Origin: Caballeronia ptereochthonis
Lineage (GTDB): Bacteria > Pseudomonadota > Gammaproteobacteria > Burkholderiales > Burkholderiaceae
Direction of reading: 5' to 3'
NCBI RefSeq assembly: GCF_001545075.1
Contig: NZ_FCOB02000041.1
Span: 1 to 64,000, forward strand
DNA length: 64,000 nucleotides
Positions within the stretch are counted from its first letter, which is position 1. Each line of letters begins with the position of its first letter. Below the pieces are notes generated by a model that was given only the letters and a program-made list of their open reading frames with translations, ran no database searches and was not told the origin of the DNA. Both the position numbers and the translations under genes were made by a program. Below, in pieces: positions 8,972 through 18,266 of this stretch.

Positions 8972-9319
8972 TTACAACGCTGAGGCCGGTCGAGCCGTTC
9001 TCGCCGGTTGCCGCGAGTCGATGCCTTCCAGCAGCGTCGATAGTTGCGCCAGGCTCAGGCAAATGACGGCACCGTCGGCTTGAGGCCATACGAAGCGCCC
9101 CTTCTCGAGTCGCTTCATCGGCAGGCACATGCCATCGCCGCTCCAACACAGCACTTTGAGCAGGTCGCCGCGTTTGCCGCGAAACACGAAGACGTGCCCG
9201 CAGAAGGGATCCCGTTCAAGCACGGTCTGCACCTTGTCGGCGAGACTGTTGAATCCGGCCCGCATGTCGGTCACGCCGGCAGCGAGCCACACACGCGTGC
9301 CGGCAGGAAGGCCGATCAC
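8972..9319 (-). CDS. tnpB: IS66-family TnpB (Orf2)
   Basis: A 115-residue protein with the hallmark start GLPAGTRVWLAAGVTDMRAG, then GFNSLADKVQTVLERDPFCG, HVFVFRGKRGDLLKVL and WSGDGMCLPMKRLEKGRFVW: a full-length IS66 Orf2. This accessory protein is needed for IS66 transposition, but its partners on both sides are broken, so it is a relic. Its start overlaps the end of the TnpA remnant by four bases, as is usual in IS66. Confidence 0.85.
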   Translation of the reverse strand: MIGLPAGTRVWLAAGVTDMRAGFNSLADKVQTVLERDPFCGHVFVFRGKRGDLLKVLCWSGDGMCLPMKRLEKGRFVWPQADGAVICLSLAQLSTLLEGIDSRQPARTARPASAL

Positions 9320-9720
9320 GTCTCAGCCTCCGCAGCGGCACGCAACGTATGCAACACAACACGCAGCGTGGCTGCGTCGGGCGTGCCCTCGATACGCACG
9401 CGTGCGACGCCGACGCAAATCTCAATCACTCCCGCGACGGCAGGCTGAGCCATACTCTGCGGCTGAACGGGCAATGAAGCCGCATTCTCGATCGCACGCT
9501 CCTCGGGCACCACATTTACCGGCAACAGGGTCGGCGGTTCGTACAGTCCAGCCTGATAGGCTCGGCGCCATTTTGAACAACAGATTGGTATTGAGCCGGT
9601 GTTCCAGAGCCAGTCGTGCGACCGACACAGCCGGTTCACATGCTGGCTTTGCGAGTTCTCGCCGAAATTCGGTGGGGTGTTGACCTCCGTTGACGCTGAA
9701 ATCGAAATCGCGATCCGTAT
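9316..9720 (-). pseudogene. IS66-family TnpA (Orf1), frameshifted
   Basis: Two reading frames are needed. One gives TEFRRELAKPACEPAVSVAR then LALEHRLNTNLLFK; the other continues WRRAYQAGLYEPPTLLPV through to the stop at 9316. Together they form the helix-turn-helix Orf1 of IS66, with a one-base shift close to 9570. The 5' end merges into the integrase remnant. Confidence 0.7.
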
Positions 9721-9729
9721 AGATGCGCT

Positions 9730-10390
9730 TGAGATACGCAAAGCACTCAGCGCGTAGGCGGCCGATCCGGGGTGACAGCGGGGCACTGAACGGCCGCCAT
9801 TCTGCGCTGTGGCGCATCCTCGCCGGGTCGCTCCGGCAATCGCGGGGTCGGCCGCCGCGGGGATCCCCGGTACGCGATCGTGTCGTCGGTCGCGAGCGAC
9901 GACAACGCGGCCGCGCTCAACGATCACCGAGAGAATCAGGCGTTCCGCCTCTCCCTGTACGCGCGCTGCGTCGCGCCCGACCCGTGCGAGGAGAGCCACG
10001 ACTGGATGGCGTCGTAGTCGTTCGACGCGTTCAGCAGGCAGGCGTCGCGAGGTGCCCGGAATTGCTCCCACGAGCCGTCGGGTTCGTGCGGAACGCGAAG
10101 GCGTTCCAACGGCACGACCGGACTGGCCTGTTCGGCGGCAATCAGCGCGGGGGCGCGCTCCGTCCGAAGACGGCGGCCAGGTCCGCGCGATGGAGACTCT
10201 CGGCAAAGGCAACCAATTGGCGCCGGATGCGGCCGAACACGCCCGGCGCGGGCGTGCCCGCGACCTGGCGATCGTCGGGCTGACGGGTGACTGCCGCGCG
10301 TGCGCCCAGGACGGCGTACCAGCCACGCACGGCGAGCGCCGCGTCGTCGGCGAAGGTGAACTTGTTCAGGAGACGGACTTGATCTGACGT
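9730..10390 (-). pseudogene. tyrosine integrase (DUF3701 type), broken 5' part
   Basis: Three reverse frames supply consecutive pieces: FADDAALAVRGWYAVLGARA with RIRRQLVAFAESLHR; then PLERLRVPHEPDG and NDYDAIQSWLSSHGSGATQR; then EAERLILSVIVERGR. This order matches the N-terminal DUF3701 and core-binding (SAM-like) domains of large Burkholderia integrases. At least two frameshifts are present, and the whole catalytic R...HxxR...Y domain is absent because the IS66 remnant follows. It marks an old integration or recombination point. Confidence 0.65.
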
Positions 10391-10591
10391 GGCCCGGCGG
10401 GGCTTGTTGGTGTGCTGAGCAAACCCGGGATTCTTCCACGATACGAACTATCCAGCGCGGCCTTTTACTTAGGGTTTCGATTTTCGCGCCGTAAACCAAA
10501 TAAGCGCCGAAGCGGCTGCTCGTCGCCTGTCGCTTCATCTTCTTGAGGCGCATATCAATTCGACTCCGCCGAGTCGCGCATTTGTCATTCG

Positions 10592-11842
10592 ATGGAATTT
10601 TTCATGGCCCCGACGCGCTCCGATATTCCTAGCACGATGCGTCGCAAATTCCTTTCGACGCTCGTCCTCGGCGCCGGCTCGCTTGCGCTGGCCGCTTGTG
10701 GCGGCGGCACGAACTCGCCGACTGTTGCCGGTTCGTCGAGCAAGACGAGCCCGAGCACGCCCTCCGGCTCGCAGGACACGAGCAACGCCGGCCCGAGCAC
10801 GAGCGACACCGGCCCGAGTACGGTCAACCCCTCGCCGAGCACGAGCGACACCAGCCCGAACGCGGCCACCGGCTCGCCGAGCACGAGCAACCCCGACCCG
10901 AGTACGGCTAGCCCCTCGCGGAGCGCTAGCGACGCCAGCGCGAACGGCGTTCTGCTCGACTCGTCCTTCGGCGTGAAAGGCGACGGAATCACGAACGACC
11001 GCGTCGCGCTGCAGGCCGCCATCGACGGATCGGTCGGTCAGATCCTCTTGATCACCGGACAGAGCCGGATCGACAGCACGGGCCTCACGCTGCGCTCGAA
11101 CACCCACATTCGTTTCGCACAGGGCGCTTCGATCAAGCTGCTGGCTCATAATACTGATTCGTATCAGATCATGCGCGTCTGGGATGTGAGCAACGTGAAC
11201 ATCGAGTCGCCGTATCTCGACGGCAGCAAGTCGCTCAACGCAGCGACGTCAGGCGAGTGGGGTATGGGCATCTCGATCGCCGGCAGCTCGAACGTCACAA
11301 TTACGTCTCCGACGACCATCAACTGCTGGGGAGACGGCATTTACATCGCCAACAGCTATACCGAGGCCGGCGTGACGAGCAAGACCGTCGTGATCAACAA
11401 CCATCTCGCGGACGGCTGCCGTCGCCAAGGTGCGACGATTATTTCGGGCGACACCATCACCTTCAACAACCCGGTGTGGCAGAACATCGCGGGTACGGCA
11501 CCGCAGGCGGGCCTCGACATCGAGCCGGATGACAACACGGCGGTACTCCGGGCGATCAGGATCGTCAGCCCGAAGACGCTAGGCTGCGCCGGTCCGGGCA
11601 TCCAGGTCTATCTCGGATCGTTCGCAGGGCCGGTCGCCAAGGCCGTCGATATTCAGATCACGAACCATACCGACGACAGCCAGACCACCGGGCCGTTCGG
11701 CGTCGGCGGCCTGGAACCGGGCGGCTACATCGTGACGGGCACGATCACGAGCGCGAATCCGGTGTGGAAGGAGACCTGGTATCTGGGCGACTGGGTCCCA
11801 TCGGGCCCGACGGTCTCGGTTGTGAACCCGACGATCGGTTAA
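10592..11842 (+). CDS. beta-helix (pectate-lyase-like) lipoprotein
   Basis: A 416-residue exported protein. The signal begins at internal Met 16 (MRRKFLSTLVLGAGSLALAA, twin-arginine-like, then lipobox Cys 36), so 10637 is an alternative start. Residues about 45-118 are an imperfect Pro-Ser-Thr repeat linker (units such as GPSTSDT, SPSTSDT, DPSTA). From about 120, FGVKGDGITNDRVALQAAID is the entry motif of pectate-lyase-superfamily right-handed beta-helices, followed by repeated NVTITSPTTINCWGDGIYI-type rungs. The fold suits polysaccharide binding or cleavage, but no catalytic triad can be assigned by eye. The linker should hold the helix away from the membrane. Confidence 0.8.
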   Translation: MEFFMAPTRSDIPSTMRRKFLSTLVLGAGSLALAACGGGTNSPTVAGSSSKTSPSTPSGSQDTSNAGPSTSDTGPSTVNPSPSTSDTSPNAATGSPSTSNPDPSTASPSRSASDASANGVLLDSSFGVKGDGITNDRVALQAAIDGSVGQILLITGQSRIDSTGLTLRSNTHIRFAQGASIKLLAHNTDSYQIMRVWDVSNVNIESPYLDGSKSLNAATSGEWGMGISIAGSSNVTITSPTTINCWGDGIYIANSYTEAGVTSKTVVINNHLADGCRRQGATIISGDTITFNNPVWQNIAGTAPQAGLDIEPDDNTAVLRAIRIVSPKTLGCAGPGIQVYLGSFAGPVAKAVDIQITNHTDDSQTTGPFGVGGLEPGGYIVTGTITSANPVWKETWYLGDWVPSGPTVSVVNPTIG

Positions 11843-12252
11843 GCTCGCGATTCGAGCGGCAGAAGGCGCGCTGGGCGAGGAACGTGTCCAAACGAGTTCC
11901 ACCAATATGCGCGATTTTTTGCTTGGCGACTCTCCCAAGCAGCCGTTCAACGTTCGACATGGTGCCCGGCAGATGAGCCAGGCATTCGCCACGCGACGAC
12001 GGGCCAGTCGGACCCGCTCAATCGAGAAATGGAATCCGATTTTGCGACCACGCTCCTTGGTCGGGGCGCGGGTCGCGGCCGTTAATTCTTTTGCATGTAG
12101 TTGTGGGCCTCGGCGCGCCAACATTTGCTGCGCGAACCTTTGCACAGCGAGTAGCGCCGGCAGGTCTCTTAAGGGTTGCCTAAGGGTAATGGGGATATAT
12201 TTCGCGGGCCATCGTTGAACAACGACGTCTCAGCAGACAGATAATAAAAAAC
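11843..12252. other. no convincing gene
   Basis: About 400 bases between the beta-helix lipoprotein and the TadE-like gene. Overlapping short frames on both strands have no recognised domain. The last 70 bases (12180-12250) are AT-richer, including ATAATAAAAAACG directly before the TadE start, and are the likely promoter/leader for the tad pair. Confidence 0.45.
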
Positions 12253-12717
12253 GTGCGTAAGCCAGAATACCGTCCCAACGGCAGCTGGTCCCGTCGAACA
12301 TGGTCGCATCCCGTCGCACAGGCAGGGAGCGTCTCGCTGGAATTTGTCATTCTGCTACCGTTCCTGCTCATGGTGCTGGTCGGTATCGTCGATTTCAGCC
12401 TGATGATGTATGACAAGGCAGCGCTCGTCACAGCTGCTCGCCTGGCAGCGAGGGCGGGGGCCGTAGTAAGCGTGCCAGCGCTGACAAGGACCCAGATTGC
12501 CGCGGTCGCGACCGCCAATGCGAACGGCTCGCGCATCAGCGGAGGCGCGAGCAGCACGCCAAGCGTCACCGTAACTCAAGCGAATGGTACGACCTCCGGG
12601 AGTGCGCTCACGGTTCAGATCTCCTATACCTATAACGGTTTGATCTTGGGGTCGACGCTAAGCGCACTGACCGGCCCTCTCGTGCTGAACGCGACGGCGG
12701 TGATGAATTACGAATGA
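12253..12717 (+). CDS. TadE-like minor pilin
   Basis: A 154-residue protein with a GTG start. Residues about 23-50 carry the TadE signature: AGSVSLEFVILLPFLLMVLV then DFSLMMYDKAALVTAAR, with Glu at position 5 of the hydrophobic segment as in prepilin-like TadE/TadF. The C-terminal domain is Ser/Thr/Gly-rich. TadE-like proteins are minor pilins of Flp/Tad pili, inserted in the inner membrane and cleaved by TadV. No other tad genes (ATPase, secretin, Flp pilin) are in the window, so this pair would depend on a Tad locus elsewhere or form a partial system. Confidence 0.8.
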   Translation: MRKPEYRPNGSWSRRTWSHPVAQAGSVSLEFVILLPFLLMVLVGIVDFSLMMYDKAALVTAARLAARAGAVVSVPALTRTQIAAVATANANGSRISGGASSTPSVTVTQANGTTSGSALTVQISYTYNGLILGSTLSALTGPLVLNATAVMNYE

Positions 12718-12730
12718 GCCGTATGATCCA

Positions 12731-13840
12731 ATGCGACACTCCTGCGATCTGAACACCGTGCACGGAGGACGTTTCCTTCCGCGCGCGCGCCGGGCCAACC
12801 ATGCGGCGTCCCTTCGACGTCAGCGGGGCGTGATGTCAATCATGATGCCCTTTCTGCTGCTCATCGCGCTGATGGCGGGCGCCGTGGCATTGGACATGGG
12901 ACATTTGTACCTGGCCCAGGCTGAATTGCAAACGGCGGCGGACGCTGCTGCCCTTGCCGGTGCGGCTTCGTTGCTTTCCGCTAGCAGTTCGGGCCCGAAC
13001 TGGAGCGCTGCGCAGGCTGCCGCAGCAAGTGCAGTCAGCTTGAACTCCTCTGACGGTGTCACACTGCACGATGCCTCCATACAATCCGGATACTGGAATT
13101 TGTCTGGCTCCCCCGCGGGCATGCAGGCGACGACGATCGTCCCGGGAAGCTATGACGCGGCCGCCGTCCAGGTGACCGTCTCGCGCGCGCCGGGGCTCAA
13201 TGGCGGTCCGGTCAGCTATTTTCTAGCGCCCCTCTTTGGCATGAACAACGGTCCGGTCAGCGCGACGTCGGTCGCGATGGTGTCCGCGCCGGGATCGATC
13301 GGGGCGGGTGGCCTTTTTCCTGTGGCAATCGGGACATGCATCTACAGCCTGTATTGGAACGCGCGGACGGGCACGCCCAAGATTGATCCGTCCACGGGAG
13401 CGGCCTACGAGGTGTCTTTTGGCGCTGGCTCGAACGTCAGGGGTTGCCAGTCAGGCCAATGGACCTCCTTCCAAACCAACGCAAACGACGTGCCGACCGT
13501 GCGCGGGTTTATCGCCAGCGGCAATCCAACGGCCTTGAACATCGGCGACTCGATCTGGATTGAGCCCGGCGCCAAGACAACGCTTTATTCGGATGTCAGC
13601 ACGAAAGCCGGCATTAATGGCATCGATGTGATCCTGCCGGTCGTGAATGACGCGAGTTCCGCGAGCTCCTCGACGCAGCCCATCGTGGCATTCGCCGCAT
13701 TTCATATCGACAAGGCGCATGGCGGCAGCGGCAAGTACATCCAAGGTCATTTGCTCGCCGGGTACAAAATAACGACGGTTGGCAACGGGCAAGTCGGCCC
13801 TTACTACGGTGCGTATGTCCCGCCGCGTTTGGCCCGTTGA
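12731..13840 (+). CDS. TadG-like Flp pilus assembly protein
   Basis: A 369-residue protein starting 13 bases after the TadE-like gene, evidently co-transcribed. Residues about 31-80 are the TadG N-terminal domain (QRGVMSIMMPFLLLIALMAG, AVALDMGHLYLAQAELQTAA, DAAALAGA). The rest is a DUF2134-like exported domain with paired Cys residues. No vWA MIDAS motif is evident, so this is the shorter TadG type. The C-terminal motif GHLLAGYKIT...GQVGPYYGAY recurs as a stranded fragment near 2.2 kb. Likely role: inner-membrane/periplasmic minor component of a Tad pilus. Confidence 0.8.
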   Translation: MRHSCDLNTVHGGRFLPRARRANHAASLRRQRGVMSIMMPFLLLIALMAGAVALDMGHLYLAQAELQTAADAAALAGAASLLSASSSGPNWSAAQAAAASAVSLNSSDGVTLHDASIQSGYWNLSGSPAGMQATTIVPGSYDAAAVQVTVSRAPGLNGGPVSYFLAPLFGMNNGPVSATSVAMVSAPGSIGAGGLFPVAIGTCIYSLYWNARTGTPKIDPSTGAAYEVSFGAGSNVRGCQSGQWTSFQTNANDVPTVRGFIASGNPTALNIGDSIWIEPGAKTTLYSDVSTKAGINGIDVILPVVNDASSASSSTQPIVAFAAFHIDKAHGGSGKYIQGHLLAGYKITTVGNGQVGPYYGAYVPPRLAR

Positions 13841-14059
13841 TGCGCTGACCTTGAACCGAAAGAGTGGGCGACCGCATTGGCCGCCCATCCGCTGTTCGGA
13901 GAACTCGGTTTCGACGATCGGAGTGCTCTGAAAGCGGACCAGCAAGAAAGCGGCAACGGTCTGCTAGAAATGGACCTCCGCGCTGAAACCGGGCACTTTT
14001 GAGGCTGTTCTGTGCCGCATCGACTTTGGAAAACGCTTCGTGCATCGACTCAATATTCG
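13841..14059. other. intergenic, convergent genes
   Basis: A 219-base gap between the TadG-like gene (plus) and the sensor kinase gene (minus). Nothing gene-like is supported, and no clean terminator hairpin with a T-run was found. Confidence 0.4.
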
Positions 14060-16753
14060 CTACTTTTTTGCCAGGTTTCCGCCGATAGCCACGAGTAGCG
14101 CGTTCAGCGACACTGGCTTACCCAAATGGGCATCGAACCCCGCACGTAACGCCTCGGCAGCGTCCTGCTCCCGCCCGAAACCGGTTAAAGCGATCGCTGG
14201 GACCGCCTTACACGCCGGCAGTTCACGCAACTTCGCAATCAATTCGTAGCCGCTCATCGTCGGCATGCCGATATCCGACAGAATGAGATCGAACTCGGTT
14301 TCGCTCGCGGCCTCGAGAGCTGCTTCGGGACTCGATTCCGCTCTGACCTGCGCCCCTTCTAATTCAAGCAAAGTCCGGAACCCTTCGAGGCTTTCCAGCG
14401 AATCGTCGACAAGTAGTACGCGCAACCCCTTCAGAATGCTGGGATCAGCGGTTTTACCCGTGCGCAATACAGATGAGGAGGGAGGAAGGTGCGGCAGCCA
14501 TAGTCGGAAACAAGATCCTTGGCCCAAGCCAGCCGACGAGCCCTCAATGCGTCCGCCGTGCATTTCAACTAGTTGCTTGGTAAGCGACAAGCCGATGCCC
14601 AAGCCGCCGCGATCATGTCGGCCGCCGCCATCCGCTTGAGTGAACATATCGAAGACTTTCGGCAGAAAATCAGGCGCGATGCCTTGTCCCGTATCGCGTA
14701 CCTCGATGCAGACGTATCGATCATCGCGCGTGAGCGATAGATTCACGCGTCCGCCGTGCGGCGTGAACTTCAAGGCATTTCGCACCACGTTCCAAATCAT
14801 CTGCTCCAGTCGTACCGGATCGGCCTGAATCGTCAACGGCGCGTCAACGCCTGACACTAACATTTGAATTTGCTTGTTCGCGGCTTCCGTCTCACTCGCC
14901 TCGACAATTGCTCGAAGAACGGATGCAAGATTGACCGGCGAGAAATGCAACGCCAACTTGCCCGTGCGCACGCGCGACAGATCCAACAGGTCGTCTATGA
15001 TCTTGGATTGCCCGAGGACCGAACGTTGAATCGCGTCCGCCGCATCCTGAACCAGCGCAATATCTTTCACTTCGGGCGAGCGGCTCAGCAACTCAGCCTT
15101 GACGTGAATCAGGTTAAGCGGATTCTTTAGCTCGTGCGACAGCACCGCGAAAAATTCATCCTTTTGGCGGTTCACCGTTTCCGCCTGAGCCCGAATGGCC
15201 CGCTCGAGCGCCAACTGAAGTTGCTGCTGGCTTTCCACGCTCTTACGGTCGGTTAAATCGCGCGCTATTTTCGCAAGACCCGTAAAGGCGACCGTGTCGA
15301 TCCACGTCATGACACCGCTGCAATAGATCTTTCTCCCATCCTTTCTGAGATGCCAACGCTCGTCCTCAGCGCGACCTTCCTTCTTGGCTGTTTCTCGTTC
15401 GGCGAGCGGTGCGCTCGGCCGATCTTCCGGGACGAATATGAGATCGATCGGCTTGCCCACGACCTCGTGTTCTTCAAAGCCAAACATGCGATGCGCTCCT
15501 CGGTTCCAACTGAGGATCGTGCCGTCCGGATCTTGCACAATGATTGCATAGTCGTCGGTGGTCAACGCAGCAAGCTTCAGGCGCTCTTCGCTCGATCGGG
15601 CCGCTGCCTCGGCCCGGCGTCTTTCGGTAATGTCGATCAGCGTGAGCACGGCACCGTCGATGCGATCATCCAAGGTTCGGTATGGCAGTACACGAGCGAG
15701 GAACCAATTGCCGTCCATGGTGCTGACTTCCCGCTCCACTGTCTTCAGGTCCTCGAATGCGCTTCTTGCATCTGCGGCAAGCTCCGGATACTTCAAACGG
15801 TGCGTCAAATCGAGCAGGGGGCGACCGATATCCGTCTCGATTAAGTTGAACAGCCCCACGGCAGCGGGCGTATAGCGTTTGATGCGCATCGAATGGTCGA
15901 CAAAGATGGTCGAGATGCCGGTGGAGGCGATCAAGTTTTGAAGGTCATCGTTGGCTTTCGCGGTCTCTTCTACCTTTGCCTGCAACGCACTGTTGATCGT
16001 CACGATCTCTTCGTTGACCGATTGCAGTTCTTCCTTGCTGGTTTCGAGCTCCTCGGTCGCGGAACGCATTTCTTCGTTGATCGCCTGCAACTCCTCATTG
16101 GACGCCTTTAGCTCCTCGCTCGAGACGTTAGAATGCTCGACGGTCGATTGCAATAACTCCTTCAGCCGCCGCACTTCGGCCTCGAGGTGAGCCACCACGG
16201 GACTCTCATCAGTCGGAGCGGCTGCGGAGGCATCGGGCAACGTCGTCTCCTCCGCCTCATCGAAGAACACTGCAAGGACGTCCCCACCGGCGGCGTCATG
16301 GAACGGGCGGACGGTCATATTGACGAAGGACAAAGCGGTGCCACGCGCAAATCTCACGCGTTCCGCATCGACGCTTTTGCCATGCCGCAGCGCCTGAAAG
16401 AGCGCGGTCTGGAGTTCCACTCGCAACTCCGGATTGATCAGGATGAGCAGATTGTGTGACGGTTCACCGCCGACGTATCGAAGGAATCGACCGATATCCT
16501 CAGACATATGCAGAATTTCCCCGTCCCGATCAATCAGCACGCTCGGCGGCGCATAGTGCGCCATCGCGCTTCGGTGCAAGGCGGCGAACGAAGAGTTCCT
16601 GCCGCCGATCTCTGGTTTTATGGTGCCGAAGTGAGTCCGCTGCGCCAGTGGCGCCGACGAGCGGTAACATCGTGGCAGTTCGCGCGCTCGCCGACTTCTT
16701 CGCGCGATAAATCCGGTTCTTCTTGTCGATGGCGGCGAAAAGGTCATCGGCAA
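14060..16753 (-). CDS. PAS-histidine kinase-receiver half of split CheB/CheR hybrid kinase
   Basis: Homology begins near 16650 and follows on from the CheR end of the adjacent frame; an internal start at 16564 (MAHYAPPSVLIDRDGE) is possible. Order: PAS-like domain; a long coiled coil of Glu/Leu heptads (SSEELKASNEELQAINEEM); two PAS domains; HisKA with H-box FFAVLSHELKNPLN; HATPase_c (NVVRNALKFTP, DTGQGIAPDF, GLGIGLSLTKQL); and a C-terminal receiver with LLVDDS, phospho-acceptor SDIGMP and LGKP. The kinase and receiver motifs are all intact. Whether this half is translated alone, by frameshifting or not at all cannot be told. Confidence 0.8.
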   Translation of the reverse strand: MPMTFSPPSTRRTGFIARRSRRARELPRCYRSSAPLAQRTHFGTIKPEIGGRNSSFAALHRSAMAHYAPPSVLIDRDGEILHMSEDIGRFLRYVGGEPSHNLLILINPELRVELQTALFQALRHGKSVDAERVRFARGTALSFVNMTVRPFHDAAGGDVLAVFFDEAEETTLPDASAAAPTDESPVVAHLEAEVRRLKELLQSTVEHSNVSSEELKASNEELQAINEEMRSATEELETSKEELQSVNEEIVTINSALQAKVEETAKANDDLQNLIASTGISTIFVDHSMRIKRYTPAAVGLFNLIETDIGRPLLDLTHRLKYPELAADARSAFEDLKTVEREVSTMDGNWFLARVLPYRTLDDRIDGAVLTLIDITERRRAEAAARSSEERLKLAALTTDDYAIIVQDPDGTILSWNRGAHRMFGFEEHEVVGKPIDLIFVPEDRPSAPLAERETAKKEGRAEDERWHLRKDGRKIYCSGVMTWIDTVAFTGLAKIARDLTDRKSVESQQQLQLALERAIRAQAETVNRQKDEFFAVLSHELKNPLNLIHVKAELLSRSPEVKDIALVQDAADAIQRSVLGQSKIIDDLLDLSRVRTGKLALHFSPVNLASVLRAIVEASETEAANKQIQMLVSGVDAPLTIQADPVRLEQMIWNVVRNALKFTPHGGRVNLSLTRDDRYVCIEVRDTGQGIAPDFLPKVFDMFTQADGGGRHDRGGLGIGLSLTKQLVEMHGGRIEGSSAGLGQGSCFRLWLPHLPPSSSVLRTGKTADPSILKGLRVLLVDDSLESLEGFRTLLELEGAQVRAESSPEAALEAASETEFDLILSDIGMPTMSGYELIAKLRELPACKAVPAIALTGFGREQDAAEALRAGFDAHLGKPVSLNALLVAIGGNLAKK

Positions 16754-18215
16754 TCTCAGCCGACTCGGAACTACCCAGAAAAAGGTAACCGCCCGGTTGC
16801 AGGGCGAAGTGAAACGTCTGCAAGACTTGTCGCTGTACCGTACGGTCCAGGTAGATCAGCAGGTTGCGGCATGACACCAGGTCGAGCTTCGAGAAGGGCG
16901 GATCACGCAGAAGGTTGTGTGCGGCAAATAGAACCTGTTCCCGTAAGGATTTGTTGATGAGGTAGCGCCCATGCGTGAGCGTAAAAAACTTTCGAAGCCG
17001 TGCAGGCGGAACGTCGGTCACAATTGGTGACGGATAACTGCCCGTGCGCGCCATCTCGATGGCACTCTCATCGAGGTCTGTGGCGAACACTTGGATACCA
17101 CAGCCTTTATTGCTTTCCGCTATACATTCATTAAGCAGCATGGCGACCGAATACGCTTCTTCGCCGGTCGAGCATCCTGCGGCCCAGACGCGGATGAACT
17201 CGTCATCGGACTTGTCTTGGCAGATGCGCGGCACAATTTCGCGCTCAAGGGCTTCAAAAGCGTCCCGATCGCGAAAAAAATTCGTCACCCCGATCAACAT
17301 GTCCTTAAGCAACGCGGCGGACTCTTCCGGGTGAGCATCGAGAAACCGCTGATACGAAGGTAAGTCCCGAAGCGCGTTGACTTGCAGCCGACGTTCGATG
17401 CGTCGCAGAACCGTCGCGCGCTTGTAGTGCCGGAAGTCGTGCGCTGTACGGGCGCGCAGCGTGGAAAGGATTTTCTGCAGTGCGTCTTCCGCGAGCGACG
17501 CCGTCACTGCCGCTGCATTACTATCCGCCGACGTCTCCACTAGAGGCCGATCTTCGACGGTGGGAGGCAACTGAATCGCTCGCGCGTTGTCGCGTAATTC
17601 GATAAGTTTCTGTGGGATCTCAGCGACCGGCAGCGCAATGTCGACCAGGCCCGTCGCGATGGCATTGCGGGGCATCTCATCGCATTCGGCGTCCTCGGGA
17701 CTTTGCGCGATCGTGACGCCGCCATGCTCCTTGATCCGACCTATTCCGATCGTACCGTCGCTACCAAAACCCGAGAGAATCACGCTGATCGCGCGGGTAC
17801 CGTGTACTTCGGCGAGGCTACGAAAAAACAGATCAATCGCCACTGGTCGTCCTGGTTCGCGATTGGAAGACGTTACCCTGAGGTAGCCATCATTCATCGA
17901 CAGGTCGTTGGCCGGCGAGATGAGATAGATATGATTCTTTTCGATTTGGGTCGGTTGCAGGACTTGCACGACCGGCATTCTAGTGAGTCTCTGGAGCACG
18001 GCGTCGGCCTGGCTCTCATGCTTGGGCGATAGGTGAAGCACGATCACAAAGGCCATGCCCGCGTCGTTTGGCATGTGCTCAAAGAGGCGCGTCAGCGCTT
18101 GAATTCCGCCGGCCGATGCCCCGATGCCGACGATCGGAAACTCCAGCGACGGCGTGACAGCTCGAGTCTCGTCGGGCGGGACAACCGAAGGCTCAGGCGC
18201 TTTATTGCTGGTCAT
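16530..18215 (-). CDS. CheB-CheR half of split hybrid kinase
   Basis: A 561-residue frame (start MTSNKAPEPS at 18215; an upstream ATG at 18266 is also open). CheB methylesterase domain first: GIGASAGGIQAL (Ser), VLHLSPKHES (His) and LSGFGSDGTIG (Asp) give the catalytic triad. CheR methyltransferase follows: TVLRRIERR, GVTNFFRDRDAFEALE, VWAAGCSTGEEAYS (SAM loop) and LVSCRNLLIYL. After TATMLPLVGATG the frame loses homology and ends at 16530, while the expected continuation (QRTHFGTIKPEIGGRNSSF) is in the other frame. Family members are single proteins of about 1,380 residues, so a one-base shift near 16.65 kb splits this one. Confidence 0.8.
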   Translation of the reverse strand: MTSNKAPEPSVVPPDETRAVTPSLEFPIVGIGASAGGIQALTRLFEHMPNDAGMAFVIVLHLSPKHESQADAVLQRLTRMPVVQVLQPTQIEKNHIYLISPANDLSMNDGYLRVTSSNREPGRPVAIDLFFRSLAEVHGTRAISVILSGFGSDGTIGIGRIKEHGGVTIAQSPEDAECDEMPRNAIATGLVDIALPVAEIPQKLIELRDNARAIQLPPTVEDRPLVETSADSNAAAVTASLAEDALQKILSTLRARTAHDFRHYKRATVLRRIERRLQVNALRDLPSYQRFLDAHPEESAALLKDMLIGVTNFFRDRDAFEALEREIVPRICQDKSDDEFIRVWAAGCSTGEEAYSVAMLLNECIAESNKGCGIQVFATDLDESAIEMARTGSYPSPIVTDVPPARLRKFFTLTHGRYLINKSLREQVLFAAHNLLRDPPFSKLDLVSCRNLLIYLDRTVQRQVLQTFHFALQPGGYLFLGSSESAEIADDLFAAIDKKNRIYRAKKSASARTATMLPLVGATGAADSLRHHKTRDRRQELFVRRLAPKRDGALCAAERAD

Positions 18216-18266
18216 GACGAGATCTTGGTTACAACACTTTTTGGCAGTTTTGCCAAAAGAATTCAA

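Larger units (their letters stand above)
8706..9720 (-). mobile_element. IS66-family remnant
   Basis: Reading on the minus strand, the order is a frameshifted TnpA, an intact-looking TnpB and only the last part of TnpC. This is the IS66 gene order with most of TnpC (the DDE transposase) deleted. I could not identify matching terminal inverted repeats. The element lies directly against an integrase pseudogene on its upstream side. Confidence 0.7.

Noticed and set aside
9809..10387. 192-codon plus-strand frame
   Set aside because: It overlaps the minus-strand integrase remnant, whose pieces match integrase blocks in order; the plus frame is Arg/Ala-rich without a family.
10683..10976. Repetitive Arg/Ala/Thr frame
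   Set aside because: Produced by the Pro-Ser-Thr repeat of the beta-helix lipoprotein read in another phase.
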